64,000 nt of DNA from Globodera rostochiensis (taxonomy: Eukaryota; Nematoda; Chromadorea; Rhabditida; Heteroderidae): positions 372,001 to 436,000 of the forward strand of contig JAEVLN010000012.1 in NCBI GenBank assembly GCA_018350325.1, read 5' to 3'. Both the position numbers and the translations under genes were made by a program. The notes under the pieces were generated by a model. It saw nothing but the letters and a program-made list of their open reading frames with translations, was not told the origin of the DNA and searched no databases. This document shows, piece after piece, positions 21,298 through 33,510 of the stretch. The stretch's first letter is position 1. The number at the start of each line of letters is the position of its first letter.

Positions 21298-24200
21298 TTA
21301 CCCGAGTGCCTCCAGGATGACCATGCACACTTGCGCCTTGCCCGCACGTTTGTTGCTGGAGGGAAGCGAAGGCGCATATTCAACACCGTTCAGCACAGCC
21401 TAAGAAAAGGAAAATATTGGAATTCGATGTTCTCCCTCCCCATCGACCTTCCAATGGTAACGTTTGTTGTTCTGCGGTCCCGACTCGGCACAGGAAAATT
21501 CCGGATTGCGCCACCGGCGGCGGGCGCATTGTTCCATCAGCACGGAGATTGGATTCTTGCCTTTAAAGTTTTTTAATGTTTTTATATTTGTAAAGCATTA
21601 AAATACGACCGGTCGAGTCGAGAACGCTTTCCCGGGTCGGCGCCCGCTCAAAAGACGAAAAAAGGCCTGAAAAATGGGAGTGATTAAATGGTCAGGCCGC
21701 CAACTTCACTCGCCCTTTCTGTCCGCCTTCACATCCAACGCCAGCGGTTCCAATTGCCCGGCCCGGTCCCGGCCAAGCCCCTGGCCGGGCTGCCAGCCCA
21801 TCCGCTGCAGCAACCTCAGCCCAACTCCGCTGCAAATCTCCGGAGCAGTCCGAAACTGGTCCTAAAATGGAGCAGAGTTGTGAAGCTTAAGTTTCGAATA
21901 ATCAAAAATGTTTTAAATTAAAGTAACTGCCAACGGAGCAGAAAATTTACTAATATTTGTTAGCCAGAAAGTTTAGTGATTCCCAACTCCGTTGGCAATT
22001 ACCTTTTACACATTCGGCCACGACTCCGACGAGAAAACAAATTGAATTACCAAATAACACTTTTGTTTGCAATATGTACAGTAATATATAATTGTATCAT
22101 GCCATCGTCGGCACCTTTAAATAAAGCAAAATTTCAAATGGTGCGCGTTAAAATTTCAAAAATATGTAACGCGCAACATTCGAAAATGGGAAATGTTTGT
22201 TGTAATCGGTAGAAGCCGGACTCATTCGCCCGAGTGCCTTTAATGAATTCAATAAATAAGCAGCCCTACTCCATATTTTGCTTCTGACCCCGACTTCAAA
22301 GTTGAGATTTTCGGAGTTTGGGCAAAAACCCCGGCTAGAGTCAGAGTCCAATCTTAATTTAGGTGGATCCGTGAGCGGGTACATAGATCGAATGAATCCG
22401 GTCTCAAGTAGTGGCGATAAATGATTTTGAAACCGAGACAAAACCTATAACGAATTGAACCGCTTTTTCCAAATGATCCTCCTCATTTAGAGCTTTCAAA
22501 TGGAATGTCGTTTTTGTTTATTTTGCAAAAAGTTATCATCCGTCGGCTTATACTCAAATGAGACTCAAACGGCGGTTATTAAATGAATGACGGCCTTCCT
22601 CTCTCTCCCTGTCGTGTTTGTAAAAACATTGTCGGATGTCTTGAAGCAAATTCTAAACAAAAAAGGAGCGGAGAACCCTTTCCTCGGATATATTGAAAGG
22701 ATGCTCATCTCCAACAACAAGATCACAATGTCCAAAAGTTTGAAGCAGTTCATGAGGTGTGTATACCGTACAGTAATGATCAAAAACTAACCCCAAAAGA
22801 GAAAGAATTTGGGCAAAAAAATGCCAGCAACCAAATCCACCTTTTTGGCCCAAGCGTGGAAACGGGGATCGGACGGCTCCAACTCCTTTTCACTTAGCAC
22901 TCGGGCGCCCGTATGGCCAGTAAATTCACCGGGCAAAGAGCTGTCCTGCGCCCACGAGTTCATCTTAAGGAAAATTTAAATTTAGAAAAAAAGACAAAAT
23001 TCCAATCACTTCCTTCTCCACCCGCGCTAATGCCTTTCTTGCTTCGTAATCATTTGGATCCCTTTGTAATCGACGACTGTAGCGTAATCGTTCTCCAACC
23101 AATTCCTGAATGCTTTTTTGCGGCTAAAAATTTAAATTGTAATTTTGTGAATTGTCAAAAGTTATCAGACCGTACCCTGGTCAACCCAACCGGGTCCGGG
23201 CGAGAGGATACCAACATGGACATGGAATTGGAGCGAGACGAACTGCTATAAAAAGAGGCCGACTCATCCGTGGACAATGATTGTTTCTGTTGAAGGTGCG
23301 TTGTCAAAATGGTTGCTTGCAGGGCCGACTCGGCCTTTTGGCGAATGACCTTAACGGAGAGTTTTGAAAGGCAAATTCCACAGACCGTAATAAAACGGAC
23401 CTGAGCCTCAACAAAAGTGTGAAATCTGTCCAAAAAGTCCTTCCCCTGCAGCGCCATTTCCGTCGTCTTTTTCCCGTCTTTGTCATCATTAGACGCCGCT
23501 TGCGGTGAATTAAACAATTCGTTTTGTGATGGATTTTTCGTCGTTGGCAAAAGCATTGGAGTGCCGAAACCGGAAGGAACAAATTTTTGTTTGACGGATG
23601 GCAAAGCGGGCTGAAAATGCGGGGAGAGGGGAACACTTTTATGGAGAGATAAATTAAATAATGAAAATATCTTCCAAAGTCAGTCAAAAGTCAATAACAG
23701 CCCTTCTTTGGAATTTGTTTAAACGAAACTGAAGCCAAATCTGAACAACGTGGGGACGGACGGTGGTTTTCCCCGGGTTCGTAGTTCCAACCGACCCCAT
23801 ATTTCCTTTTTCTTCACAATCCTCCCCCCTCTTGGCTCTTTTGATTGACTGTCAACATCTCCAGGTTCCGCCGTCCCCCTTCCGGAATCGCCCCCCCCCC
23901 CCTCACAATCGTTCCACCCATTTAAGTGCCTTCTTCTTCCTGACCACATTTTCCCCAAACTTTTATTGAAGAACCCTAAAAACTCTTAGTGTCAGCAATC
24001 CAACATTTTTCCCTTTAAAATTACGTGGACGAAAACTCGTTTACACCACTTATGAGCATACCTCACCCAATAATAAAGAATTTAAATGCTCTTTTCAGAG
24101 TTTGCTATTTAATTGGCGGATAAAGAAAATAAAACAACAAAAGTCAATTCCAATCGTAAGAGGAAAATGTATAAATTTGCTATCTTCGTAATTATTTTTT

Positions 24201-27200
24201 GTGCACCCAACATCAACATAATATGCGGTCACTTTTATTAATTGGTCTTTAAAATTCACATAATTTAAGGCCTTAACTGTTGGACCGAAGTGAAAACGAC
24301 ACACCCCGAAGGGTTTGGTCTCAGTTTGAGAAAAATGCGATGCCCGGAAGGCGGGGGCACAAAAATGCAATGCGCAGAGACAAAATGCGTAACGAGTGGG
24401 TACAAAACAAACCCTTTTTTTCTGACAAAATTCGAATTAAAATTATGTTTAGTCCATTTTCGAAAGGCCCAGTTTTGGGTTTTAAGTCATTAGACCAATC
24501 GTTTACCCAATTTAATTGCATTGATTAAGGGAACGGCTACACGACGGTGGGTAAGGCGTGTGCAGACCGACTCTATTGCGAAACGACGCGAAGCGCCTGC
24601 GAATTTGGTGGGGACGGACGGTTGGAAATGTGCGATTTGTGCGACGGAGATTTATGCAATGGGACGGGAACAATGCGCAGCCAATGGCCTTTCGCATTGA
24701 GTTTTTGTGCTGTCGTTTTGGTACAACGTAAGAAAAAAAAATGCTTAAAAATTCATAATTTGCATTTAGTGCTCACTTCTAAACTGATGTGACTGACGGT
24801 TTGAGGCTGGTGAAGCGATGTCAAACGAATATTTCCCTTTATTTTCAATTCCTTTTTGAAGGATTTTTCTCCTTTCATGCGATCACTCGTAATGATAAAG
24901 CTTCTGAGACAAAACACACTAATCCATCCATTTTTGGCAGAATGGGGGGGGGAACTTCTCTAACCCTCCACGCTAACAGTTCCTGTTGCCCACCTTTTTG
25001 AAGAATCCGTCAGCGTTCGTTTTGGGTTCAATGATTGAATTGGCAGGAGCCTCGTGGCATTGGGCTGTCGAAGGCTGGATGGACTCAAACTCCGGAGTTG
25101 GAGATGCTAATGAGAAAGAACTGGCAGAAAGATGCGAGCATGAAGACGGAGCCAAATTTTGGGACGTATCTGAGACCAAAAGTTCGGTTGAAGATAGACA
25201 AATGGCGCAAAAAAGTCCCAACTTTCACTAATTTGTGAAGAAGTCGATGGCACAATTTTTGATTGTTGCCGCAATTGAGTATCCGCCACTTTGGCACTTT
25301 CTTCGGTCTTCCGTTTTTGTTCTGCAACTTTTCTGAGAAATGCTTCACGTGCAGCTGAAACGGGGCGAGGGTTTAGCCATTCGGGAAGGTAATAAATAAA
25401 CTACAAAAACTGCGAACCAATATGTCCGGGCCGATCCCACGAAGATGAAAACACCGGTTTCGGAATTGTCGATGGACTGGCGATCGACGAAGACGGACAA
25501 TTTGAATTTGACGCACTTTCAGAACAAAGTAAAAGGGAAGCGTTCAAAACAGCATCAACAGCCGAATTAGGCACCACGGGACCGATAAACTGGGCAGAAG
25601 TGGCAGTCATCTTCAAAATAAAAGCGTCAAAAGATTTGTTAATTCAATTCAAAGAAATGGCGAAAGTTTGACGCCTACCGGTTCGTTTGATGCCGTCGTT
25701 TTATCCGAATTTTCTGCCTCTTTCTTCCGTGCCGAGGCGGCAAGCGCAATTTCGTACGCATTTGCATTAACACAATCCAAAGTTTTGGCAGGCACAAAGC
25801 CGGGAAATAAAGGCTAAAAGAAGATAAAAAACTTATATAATTAAAATAATGTGCATCAAACAGACCTTATTCGACTGACATTGGGAGATGGACGGAAGTT
25901 GCGGTCCAATTTCGACCTGAGAAGTGTTTTGGGAGTTGCTGCTTAAGGTAGAGCTTGGTTGAGAAAGTGCCAACGGCTTCGAAAGAGGCTAAAATTGGAA
26001 GCATTGTTAAAAATCTCCAAAAGTCCGGCATTTCTGATGACCTTGTAAGCGGTCAGAATGTTCGTCCTAACTTTGGCTAGTGCCGTGGTTAGAGGACCAA
26101 TGTCACCAAAGCGTACAAGCGCACCAGCGGAAGATTCTTTGGAAACTGGCATCTAAAATAATTCTAAAATTAACAAAACGAGCAAATAAATTAAATTGAA
26201 ATCCTTGCATTGGCTTTTGTCCGGTGCTGAACACCGCTGGAAACCGGGTAAGTGAGTCGGAGTGTGTTTTCTTCATGTCGGACGATTTCTCGTTGTTCAC
26301 GACACTGAAAATAGTAAATTTTAGAGAAAAACAGCAATTGAGTTGTCTACCTCCCCCCCCCCCTTCCCCCTCCTAGGCAACTCTTCTTACAAAAAATTTT
26401 TTTAAAAATTTCCTGAGAAAATTCCTGATGGGACGCCTCTGCCCCCCCCAATTCTCTCAAATAAAAAGATCACCGATATTCGGGCGGGTTCCCCCGCCGG
26501 ACGGACCGCCCGATTTTGGAATTCTTTGTCCTCCCGTCGTTCCCGCTCCCGCCGCCACCGTTCGTATTTGCGTGAGTATTCTCCGTCGTCGTCTAAGTCG
26601 CTGCAGGAAGAACCGCCACGGCCGTGCTGTTTGAGCACCAAAGAACGGTCCGATTGCAATTTTTTGCAAAGATCTATTGAAATTAAAATACGCTATTTTC
26701 TGCGAAGAAATACCGACCAACTAATTGATCCACCGATTTGTTTTTGATCGTTTCAGTCAATTCGGCACCTTTGGGCAGTTTCCCTTCCTAAAGAAAAAGA
26801 CTTACAGAAAAAAGTCTAATAAAAAAAGTAAAACCATCGCTAGACGAGTGGCGTTACGTGTCGCAATGTCCAGCAACTTTTGCTTGTCAATTCGACCATT
26901 TTCATCCATATAATCGCTCTTTATGAGTTCGTTGCCACCGGCGGTGTCGTTCGACGAACGCCTTTTTTTCGGCATTTCGCATGGTCGAATGGAGTGTTCA
27001 ATGCGCCGGTGCCACGATTCTTCAATCAATTTTCGCCGTGTATCCAACGCTCTGTGCCTGGAGAATGCCGGCAACGGACTTGGCGATACCGACGGTTTGT
27101 CAGTGCTTAAAAATAGGGTATAGAAAATGATGAAGCTTTCGTCTTGACGAATGAATGTGCGATTTTTGTTGTTAGAATTCATGGGTCGATCATTGCCTAA

Positions 27201-28814
27201 TTTGTAAGTATGCCCCCGTTTTTGTACCGATGATGCCGAGCTTTTTCGTGACAATGACTTCGCTCAGGACTGGCGCTGTACGTCTGTGAACGGGACCGAT
27301 TCGAATGATGCCGTCGTCGGGACGAACGATGATGACGAGACTTTCTGAATGGAATTCAAGTCAAATTCTATTGTTAACAGACTCACTCAATACAAAGAGT
27401 ATTATCACTTAAATGTTTTTTCTATGCCTTTTGAAAATTTGATTCATGCCCCAAAAAATATGCCACTATCGATGCTTGAGCCTTAATACAATAATTCTCC
27501 AAAAATTAAACCTTTTAATTCGTTTATCCGCTTTAGCTTTTCCCTTTTTCTCGGATTGTTCTTTTTCTTCTCCGACTCCCTTCTCATTGTCAGGTTGTTT
27601 TGTTTTTACTCCAATTTCTTTCTCAGAATGTTCGGTTACTCCTCCGACTTCTTTCTTCTCAGAATGTTCAGCTTTTCCCTCGACTTTCTTCTCATTTCGT
27701 TCTGTTTCTCCTCCAAAATCTTTCTCGGATTGTTTTTGTTTCCCAAGTGCCGTAAGCCATGGAAAGGATTGAGGCGCAGAGGCAAGAATGTTGGCCAACG
27801 TCGACTGCTTCTTCAACGGAAAAGACGCATCGCTTTGCTTTTCCGAAAGTGTTTTTTGGTTCTCTTCCGAGTCACTCTTCGAGTCGTCGTCACATTCATT
27901 CCGCCGAATTTTCAACGCATTTTTTTTGACAAGGAAACATTCTGAAAGTCCCAATGGATTAAAGACCATTTCAATTACCAAACCTTTTCCACTGTTTGTG
28001 GCCCAAGAGCCTTTGTCATGCCCAAACAGTTGAAAATCGGCCCCGACTGGCAGCTCGTCCTCATCGATGAAAACCGCCCGACTTCTGTCCTTCTTCGTCT
28101 CACCAAATCCAATTTGTTCAGAACGATTGTACCCAACGTCCGTCTCGTGTTCTTCCGATTTACTGTGTTTTCTGTTTTTCCTAAACGCTCATTGAATCAA
28201 AAAAAGGGCCCAATGAAAGGGAATAAAACAAAAAGAATTCTAACCGTTTTATGCGCTTTTCCTCATTCCTTTCTTTGTGCTGTTTGGGACTTCGATGATC
28301 CTTCTTTTTGCTTTTGTGTTCCTTTTTCTTCTTCCGCTTTTTCTCTTTTTTGTGCCTTTTGAACTTTTTCATATTTTCTTCGTCATTTTCAGCATTACTC
28401 TCTCCAGAACAAACTTCACGCGCATTCAGACGAACAGTTGCAAGTCCCACAGACTAAAGGATTTTGAATAAAAAAAATCGAAATATTAATTTTCAAACCC
28501 TAGCCTTCCCCCCCCCCTTTTTTTTTTGCCAATTTCTGACTATGTTTCGGGAGGAAGGGGTTGGTGGTAGACGCGCAAAAAAAAATCCATCGGTTCTTTT
28601 TTCTACTCGTTTTGTCTTTTAATTTAAAAAAATTAACGGCTCTGTGATGAACATCCTCAATTAGCGAGTTCAGGATGCGTTCACTTTTGGACATTTCGTC
28701 ATGACGATGTGTTCGGTGCTCGGCAATTGGCGTCGTCGTCTGACTCCGTCTCGGTGGAGTGGGTATCGTTTTGTGGCTGTTCTTCCGTATATGGACCTCC
28801 GAGTTGACATGCAT
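21298..28814 (-). CDS. SON: SON-like splicing factor (basic/RS-rich, G-patch, double-stranded RNA-binding domain)
   Basis: SON is a nuclear-speckle splicing co-factor. Minus-strand order: start MHVNSEVHIRKNSHK (28814), a Lys-rich block (KKKKEHKSKKKDHRSPKQHK, about 28310), an acidic region, an RS-like stretch (about 27360-27240), NGRIDKQKLLDIATRNATRLAM (about 26860), ELTETIKNKSVDQLVG (about 26740), RRERERRED (about 26550), Ser-rich linkers (26160-23160), RLQRDPNDYEARKALARVEK (about 23050), exon 22963-22841 (LPGEFTGHTGARVL, equivalent to IPGQFTGSTGVQVL in human SON), the G-patch exon 21861-21714 (LLQRMGWQPGQGLGRDRAG), then 21666-21610, 21560-21448 and 21399-21298 with the dsRNA-binding fold (GKNPISVLMEQCARRRW, VLNGVEYAPSLPSSNKRAGK). 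Terminal exons join in phase; the intron at 21713-21667 uses a GC donor. Middle exon limits are not fully resolved. Confidence 0.85.
24270..24790 (+). CDS. Ly6/uPAR-like GPI-anchored protein, nested in the SON-like gene (partial model)
   Basis: Plus-strand cysteine-rich gene inside a minus-strand intron of the SON-like gene. Exon 24270-24388 encodes LNCWTEVKTTHPEGFGL, RCPEGG, MQCAETKC; a following exon starting near 24532 or 24559 encodes ACADRLYCETTRSACEFGG, LEMCDLCDGDLCNG and then a hydrophobic tail WPFALSFCAVVLV. The Cys spacing with the closing CDGDLCN is the nematode Ly6/uPAR three-finger pattern, and the hydrophobic end suggests GPI anchoring. The exon with the signal peptide was not located, and the phase at the internal junction has two possible acceptors. 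Such proteins are secreted or surface-bound; the partner is unknown. Confidence 0.6.
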
Positions 28815-29460
28815 AATATTAGAATCGAGGTTTTTATGGGCTAAAAAACGTGAAATATTGATAGAATTAGGACTTTTCTAAAAACCTGTGCCCGTATCTG
28901 TACCTGCACAAAGGTACAGACAGGAAAATACACGTTCAAAACTGTCTGTACATGAACGGCAAAAAAAGAAAAAAGTGAATTAATTAATTTGTGTAAGTCA
29001 TAACGCCAAAATTTTAAATTTAAATAAATTAACAGACAGACTCTAACGATGCGGCAGACATAGTGACATTAGACACTACACCGCCTTTGCTAAATTTATG
29101 AGGCCATGTAACACATCTCTGCGGTTATAATCGCGACCAAATTTTGCAGACATTCTTTAAGTGACCCAACTTAATCCAACCAAAACTTGGTGGAGTTTGG
29201 AGCATTTTAAAATAGATCGTTTGATGTCAAAACAATTCCATTTTTCGACATTCTTTACTCTCTAATTCGAAAACTATTGTATTACGAGTAATATGTAAAT
29301 CTGTATTAAATGATAGAACATTTTCTTACTGAGCTCTGTACAAAAAATCAGGATTATCTGCACGCCTAAAAAAAATTGCCCACGTTCGATGTGCGGCCAA
29401 CTCAATTTGCGTTAACTGACAGAATGCCAATATTTAAAAAAGAGAAATAGTGTTACCTGT

Positions 29461-29886
29461 CGGAGCACCACGATTGGGCGCGCACGATTGGGCGCCGGCA
29501 CGTTCGGTGCCGGCACGATTCGGCGCCCGAAGCTAACCAAACAAAATTGGTCTCATACAAAAGCTCTCAGTATGCTGAAGCTTTGATCAAGCTAAAGCTA
29601 ACCGATTCGTCTTTTCAAAAAAAAGTTATAGGTTTAAAACCTGTGAAAATTGTCATTTTTGTCGTGGTGACGTCATAACTTTCTTTGTTTAAGACGAATC
29701 GCTTAGCTTTTGCCTTTGCTAAGCTTCTACTTATTACAGGCTTTCAAATGATACCAAGAATGTTTGGTTTGGTTGACTTTGAACAAAGTTTTAACGAAAA
29801 ATTTGTCGGCGCCCAATCGTGCCGCGCCCAAACGTGCGCGCCCAATCGTGCGCGCCCAATCGTGCGCGCCCAATCGAGGTGTACCG
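29461..29886. mobile_element. 426-bp non-autonomous DNA transposon (MITE)
   Basis: Terminal inverted repeats at 29461-29494 and 29853-29886 match at 31 of 34 positions; each contains two copies of the CGATTGGGCG word. Sub-terminal GC-rich repeats continue inward on both sides (to about 29530 and from about 29808). The element is flanked by the perfect direct repeat TTACCTGT at 29453-29460 and 29887-29894, an 8-bp target duplication. The interior is AT-rich with no transposase frame. The superfamily is uncertain: 8-bp duplications occur in hAT, P and Merlin elements. Confidence 0.82.
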
Positions 29887-30179
29887 TTACCTGTATTTTC
29901 CACAAATTAAGGCTTATTTTTTTGAAAAATTGATGCAAAAATTTTCCGGGTTTTTGCAAAAAGCCGGGATCCGGCAGGAAATCCGGTTATATCCCTCCCT
30001 GTCACGCAACTTTGATGCGATTAACACCGGTTACATGCGACGGATCCATCCAAAAATTATATTTTCACCATCCCAAGAAAAAAAAACTCTAAGGGGGGAA
30101 GGTCGGGACGGCGATAATTCAATTTTTGGCGGTGGGAGGGGGGAGGGGAGGGGAGAAGATTGATAGGAAAGGGGAAAGT

Positions 30180-30400
30180 GTGAAGGGGGGGGGGGTGAGG
30201 GGGGGGGACGAAAAGAGTTGGGAAGAGCCATTCCATTTACCCTCCCTCGACCAACGGGCTTAGTAAATGGGTCGTCACGGTTGGGGGGGGGGACGTGCCA
30301 TTCCCTTCCCTTTTTACCCCCGGGGGGGGGGGGGACGTGCCATGCCCTTCCCTTTTTACCCCCCGGGGGGGGGGGGGGGACGTGCCATTCCCTTCCCCCC
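30180..30400. repeat. G/C-run minisatellite
   Basis: After G runs at 30185-30207, about three tandem copies of a unit of roughly 45-55 bases follow (30281-30400): a long G run, ACGTGCCATTCCCTTCCC, a short T run, then C run meeting G run. The C-run to G-run junctions (about 30320 and 30363) are self-complementary. Confidence 0.7.
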
Positions 30401-31771
30401 AAAGGGCGGCAGCCGTAAAGGAATTTTTTCATCCCTAAAAGGCCATTTGCAGCAGAAACGGTGCAAAATACGGCACAAAAAGCTTTTGTTTTTCATGGCT
30501 CGTCTCCTCTCATCAACAAAAATGTTGTCCCCATCCTTCACTTTTTGGCGGGTGACACAAAACACTCAAAAAACAATTCCCGTGGGCATCCCCCACTTTT
30601 CGTCTGCCCCCTCCCCCCCCCCCCCATTTTCATCCCTCGGGGGACGATTGGATGGATGGGATTTTTTTGTCAAGGACAAAAGGGGGAAAGGCTTGTTTCA
30701 TCATTCAACGGCCCCTCAGGGGACACAATGAGATAAAAAGGGCTCGCTCATAAAGCGGCGTATATATTTCATTTCCATGGGGTCCATGCCATTGTGACAC
30801 ATCACCCCAAGTAAAAAGTTTATGGCCCAATTTGGCAAAAAGAGTTTTTGTTTCAAAGGACGGGAGGGAAGCAACGTCATTAACCCATCCGTCCAGCACC
30901 CGAAACATTTGAGTTTTTTGAATTCTTGAGAATCGCCAAATAATCATTTTTAACTTCAATTGCTATCCGATTAAAATGTCTAAAATGTGTTACCATTTAA
31001 AAAAGCTACCTTATATTGCCTTTTTCTGAAAATTTGCGTTTGTAATTGCTTCCACCTCTCCGGAATAATGGCCATGACTCATTAAAATAGGAAAGAATTG
31101 AATTGAAAGGCCACGGGGATTCATTTTCAGAATCTAAGCTTAATCATTAAATTGATCTAAATGCTTTTGGCCCATTTAATGGTCGGCGAACAACAAACTC
31201 ATTAATTCAATCAATCGTTCACCCCCCCCCCACAATGATTTTATCGCAAAATAACCCCTCAAATCGTTTAGAGAGAATCAAAGGCGAGAATTGAGACTAT
31301 TTTTGGGTGAAATGCTTTTGCCCCCCCCATTTAACTCCCCAAAGACGGCTTCGGCTTAACCTCCGTGAAAAATGAACTTGGCCATTTTCATTGACTTTCC
31401 CTCTAACTCCAAGCAGTTTCGCCTCAGGAAGTTCGTGTGTTTTTTATTTGCCTTTGGCCCATTTATTTTGCCCGAGGCATTTTCCCGAGGGGAGAAAAAA
31501 GAACAAATAATGCACCCAATAGACCCCCCCCCCCCCCCGCCCCCGCCCCAGGCGTTTTTAGAAAGGGCCCACAATTCCATGCTTAGTTTATTTTTATTTG
31601 TTTGTACTTTATGTAAACTGCTAAATGTTTATTCGGAGTTGATTATAAGTTTTGAGATAAAACGATTTTGATTTTAACTGAGGTCCCCAAAATGATGAAT
31701 GACCTGTCGCATTCTTCCGCCTATAATTTGCCCCCACCTTCCGCCACTGTCCACCCCCGAGGGGTTGGAAG

Positions 31772-31864
31772 CGACCCCCCCCCCCCTATTCTTCTTCCCC
31801 CCCCCCCCCTATTCTTCTTCCCCCCCCCCCCCCCTATTCTTCTTCCATCCATCCCCCCCCCCCA
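31772..31864. repeat. C-run / TATTCTTCTTC minisatellite
   Basis: Three copies of a C run (9-14 bases) followed by TATTCTTCTTC in tandem, ending in a further C run. Pure low-complexity DNA. Confidence 0.7.
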
Positions 31865-32636
31865 CAGATGTCGTTGAACTGATCTCCGGATTCCGAATCC
31901 CTCCCGTTCTGTTCAATTCGATCCCAAGCCAATGAATGACAGATGGTTGGCCAAATGTTTTTAGGCATTCCTTTCAATTTACCAAAGTCGGGGGGGGGGG
32001 GGACGAACGACGAATAACCAATTTTTGAGCCTTTTTTATTTACAAAAGTCCCCATTTTATTAATGCAAAATAATAATTCTGTCGTTTGTTGGCTGTGATC
32101 TGGCTTTCATATTCATTTATTTAAGCTTGTGCAGAAAATTATGCTTCAAATATTTTCTGTATTTTTACAAATGCACAAATGTTTTTTTGACCATTATTTT
32201 TCATTTTGGACAAATGCTCCCCCCCCCCCCCCAACCCCTCCGGCGACGGTGTCACATTTCTCATCCTCCGATCATCTTCCGCCCCATTCCAGCCTCAGTT
32301 TCTCGTCTGATCAGAGGGAACAAGCTTACTAAAAAACTGATCCCTTCCGGTCTTTTGGGGGGGGGGGGGGGAGGGTATTATCCAAACAGTTACCTATCAC
32401 TGTTATTACTTTTTCTATACCATTTATTGAATTTGCATTCGAATTTTCTGTAAAATGCCTCTTTCTGATAATTATTCAATTCAATTAATTGTTCAGCCAA
32501 ATACTTTATCGAATATTAAATTAGTTATATTATTATTATTTTCCTTCATAAAATATTTTAAAGGTTTTTGTAATAAATATTTACAATAAATGCCGCTTCA
32601 TTCCCTTCCAATCTTCATTCTCCCCCTTCCAAACAT

Positions 32637-33075
32637 CCCTCTTCATCCTCTTCATCCTCTTCCAAACATCCCTCTTCATCCTCTTCCAAACATCCCTCTT
32701 CATCCTCTTCCAAACATCCCTCTTCATCCTCTTCCAAACATCCCTCTTTATCCTCTTCCAAACATCCCTCTTTATCCTCTTCCAAACATCCCTCTTCATC
32801 CTCTTCCAAACATCCCTCTTCATCCTCTTCCAAACATCCCTCTTTATCCTCTTCCAAACATCCCTCTTCATCCTCTTCCAAACATCCCTCTTTATCCTCT
32901 TCCAAACATCCCTCTTTATCCTCTTCCAAACATCCCTCTTCATCCTCTTCCAAACATCCCTCTTTATCCTCTTCCAAACATCCCTCTTCATCCTCTTCCA
33001 AACATCCCTCTTCATCCTCTTCCAAACATCCCTCTTCATCCTCTTCCAAACATCCCTCTTTATCCTCTTCCAACT
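32637..33075. repeat. 24-bp tandem array, about 18 copies
   Basis: Unit of 24 bases built from CATCCCTCTTCATCCTCTTC plus CAAA, with C/T alternation at one position between copies. Because the unit is a multiple of three and lacks stops, all three frames on one strand and two on the other are open for 150-180 codons, with an 8-residue period. The frames are repeat artefacts unless transcripts prove otherwise. Confidence 0.9.
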
Positions 33076-33510
33076 TCTTCCACCATCTCTTCTTCCTCTT
33101 CATTTATCATCCATTCATGCTTTTCCACTAGTTCATCCCCATCACTTTGATCCCTTTCCTTCTTTCCTTATCTTCGCTTCCCCTCCCCCTGAGAAATAAA
33201 TAAAAATTTACTTTCAGTGGACGCCCCCCCCCCGGCGATGACTGCTGTTTTTGTTCAATTGAAATTGAATAAATCGAATTATTCATTTTATTCTCCCCAT
33301 TTTTGTGCTCAAATTTATTTAAAATTTGCATTTCCCCACACTTTTGGACTTTTAGCCCCCCCCCCCCCCCCAACGATGGAACTCGTCGAGTCTTTTGCCT
33401 TTGTCTCGCAAATAATCTTTTAAATTAAATTGCATTTTTATTTTTAACAGAATTTTTTTTTAAATTTTTGTTCGATCGGTCGGCGCCTTTCTTTCGGAAC
33501 TTTGTGGGCG

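Larger units (their letters stand above)
28850..33510. other. Gene-poor, repeat-rich intergenic region
   Basis: 4.6 kb with no recognised gene. It holds a 426-bp transposon (29461-29886), C/G-run minisatellites (30180-30400, 31775-31862), many single C or G runs of 9-17 bases, and a 24-bp tandem array (32637-33075). Long frames here only translate repeats (poly-Pro, poly-Gly, or an 8-residue period). Confidence 0.7.

Noticed and set aside
22565..22790. Possible exon SDVLKQILNKKGAENPFLGY on the plus strand
   Set aside because: Lies in the SON-like gene's intron 21862-22840, no splice partners, no family recognised.
32581..33150. Three overlapping 150-186-codon frames with 8-residue repeats
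   Set aside because: Direct consequence of a stop-free 24-bp tandem repeat; no start context or splice sites.
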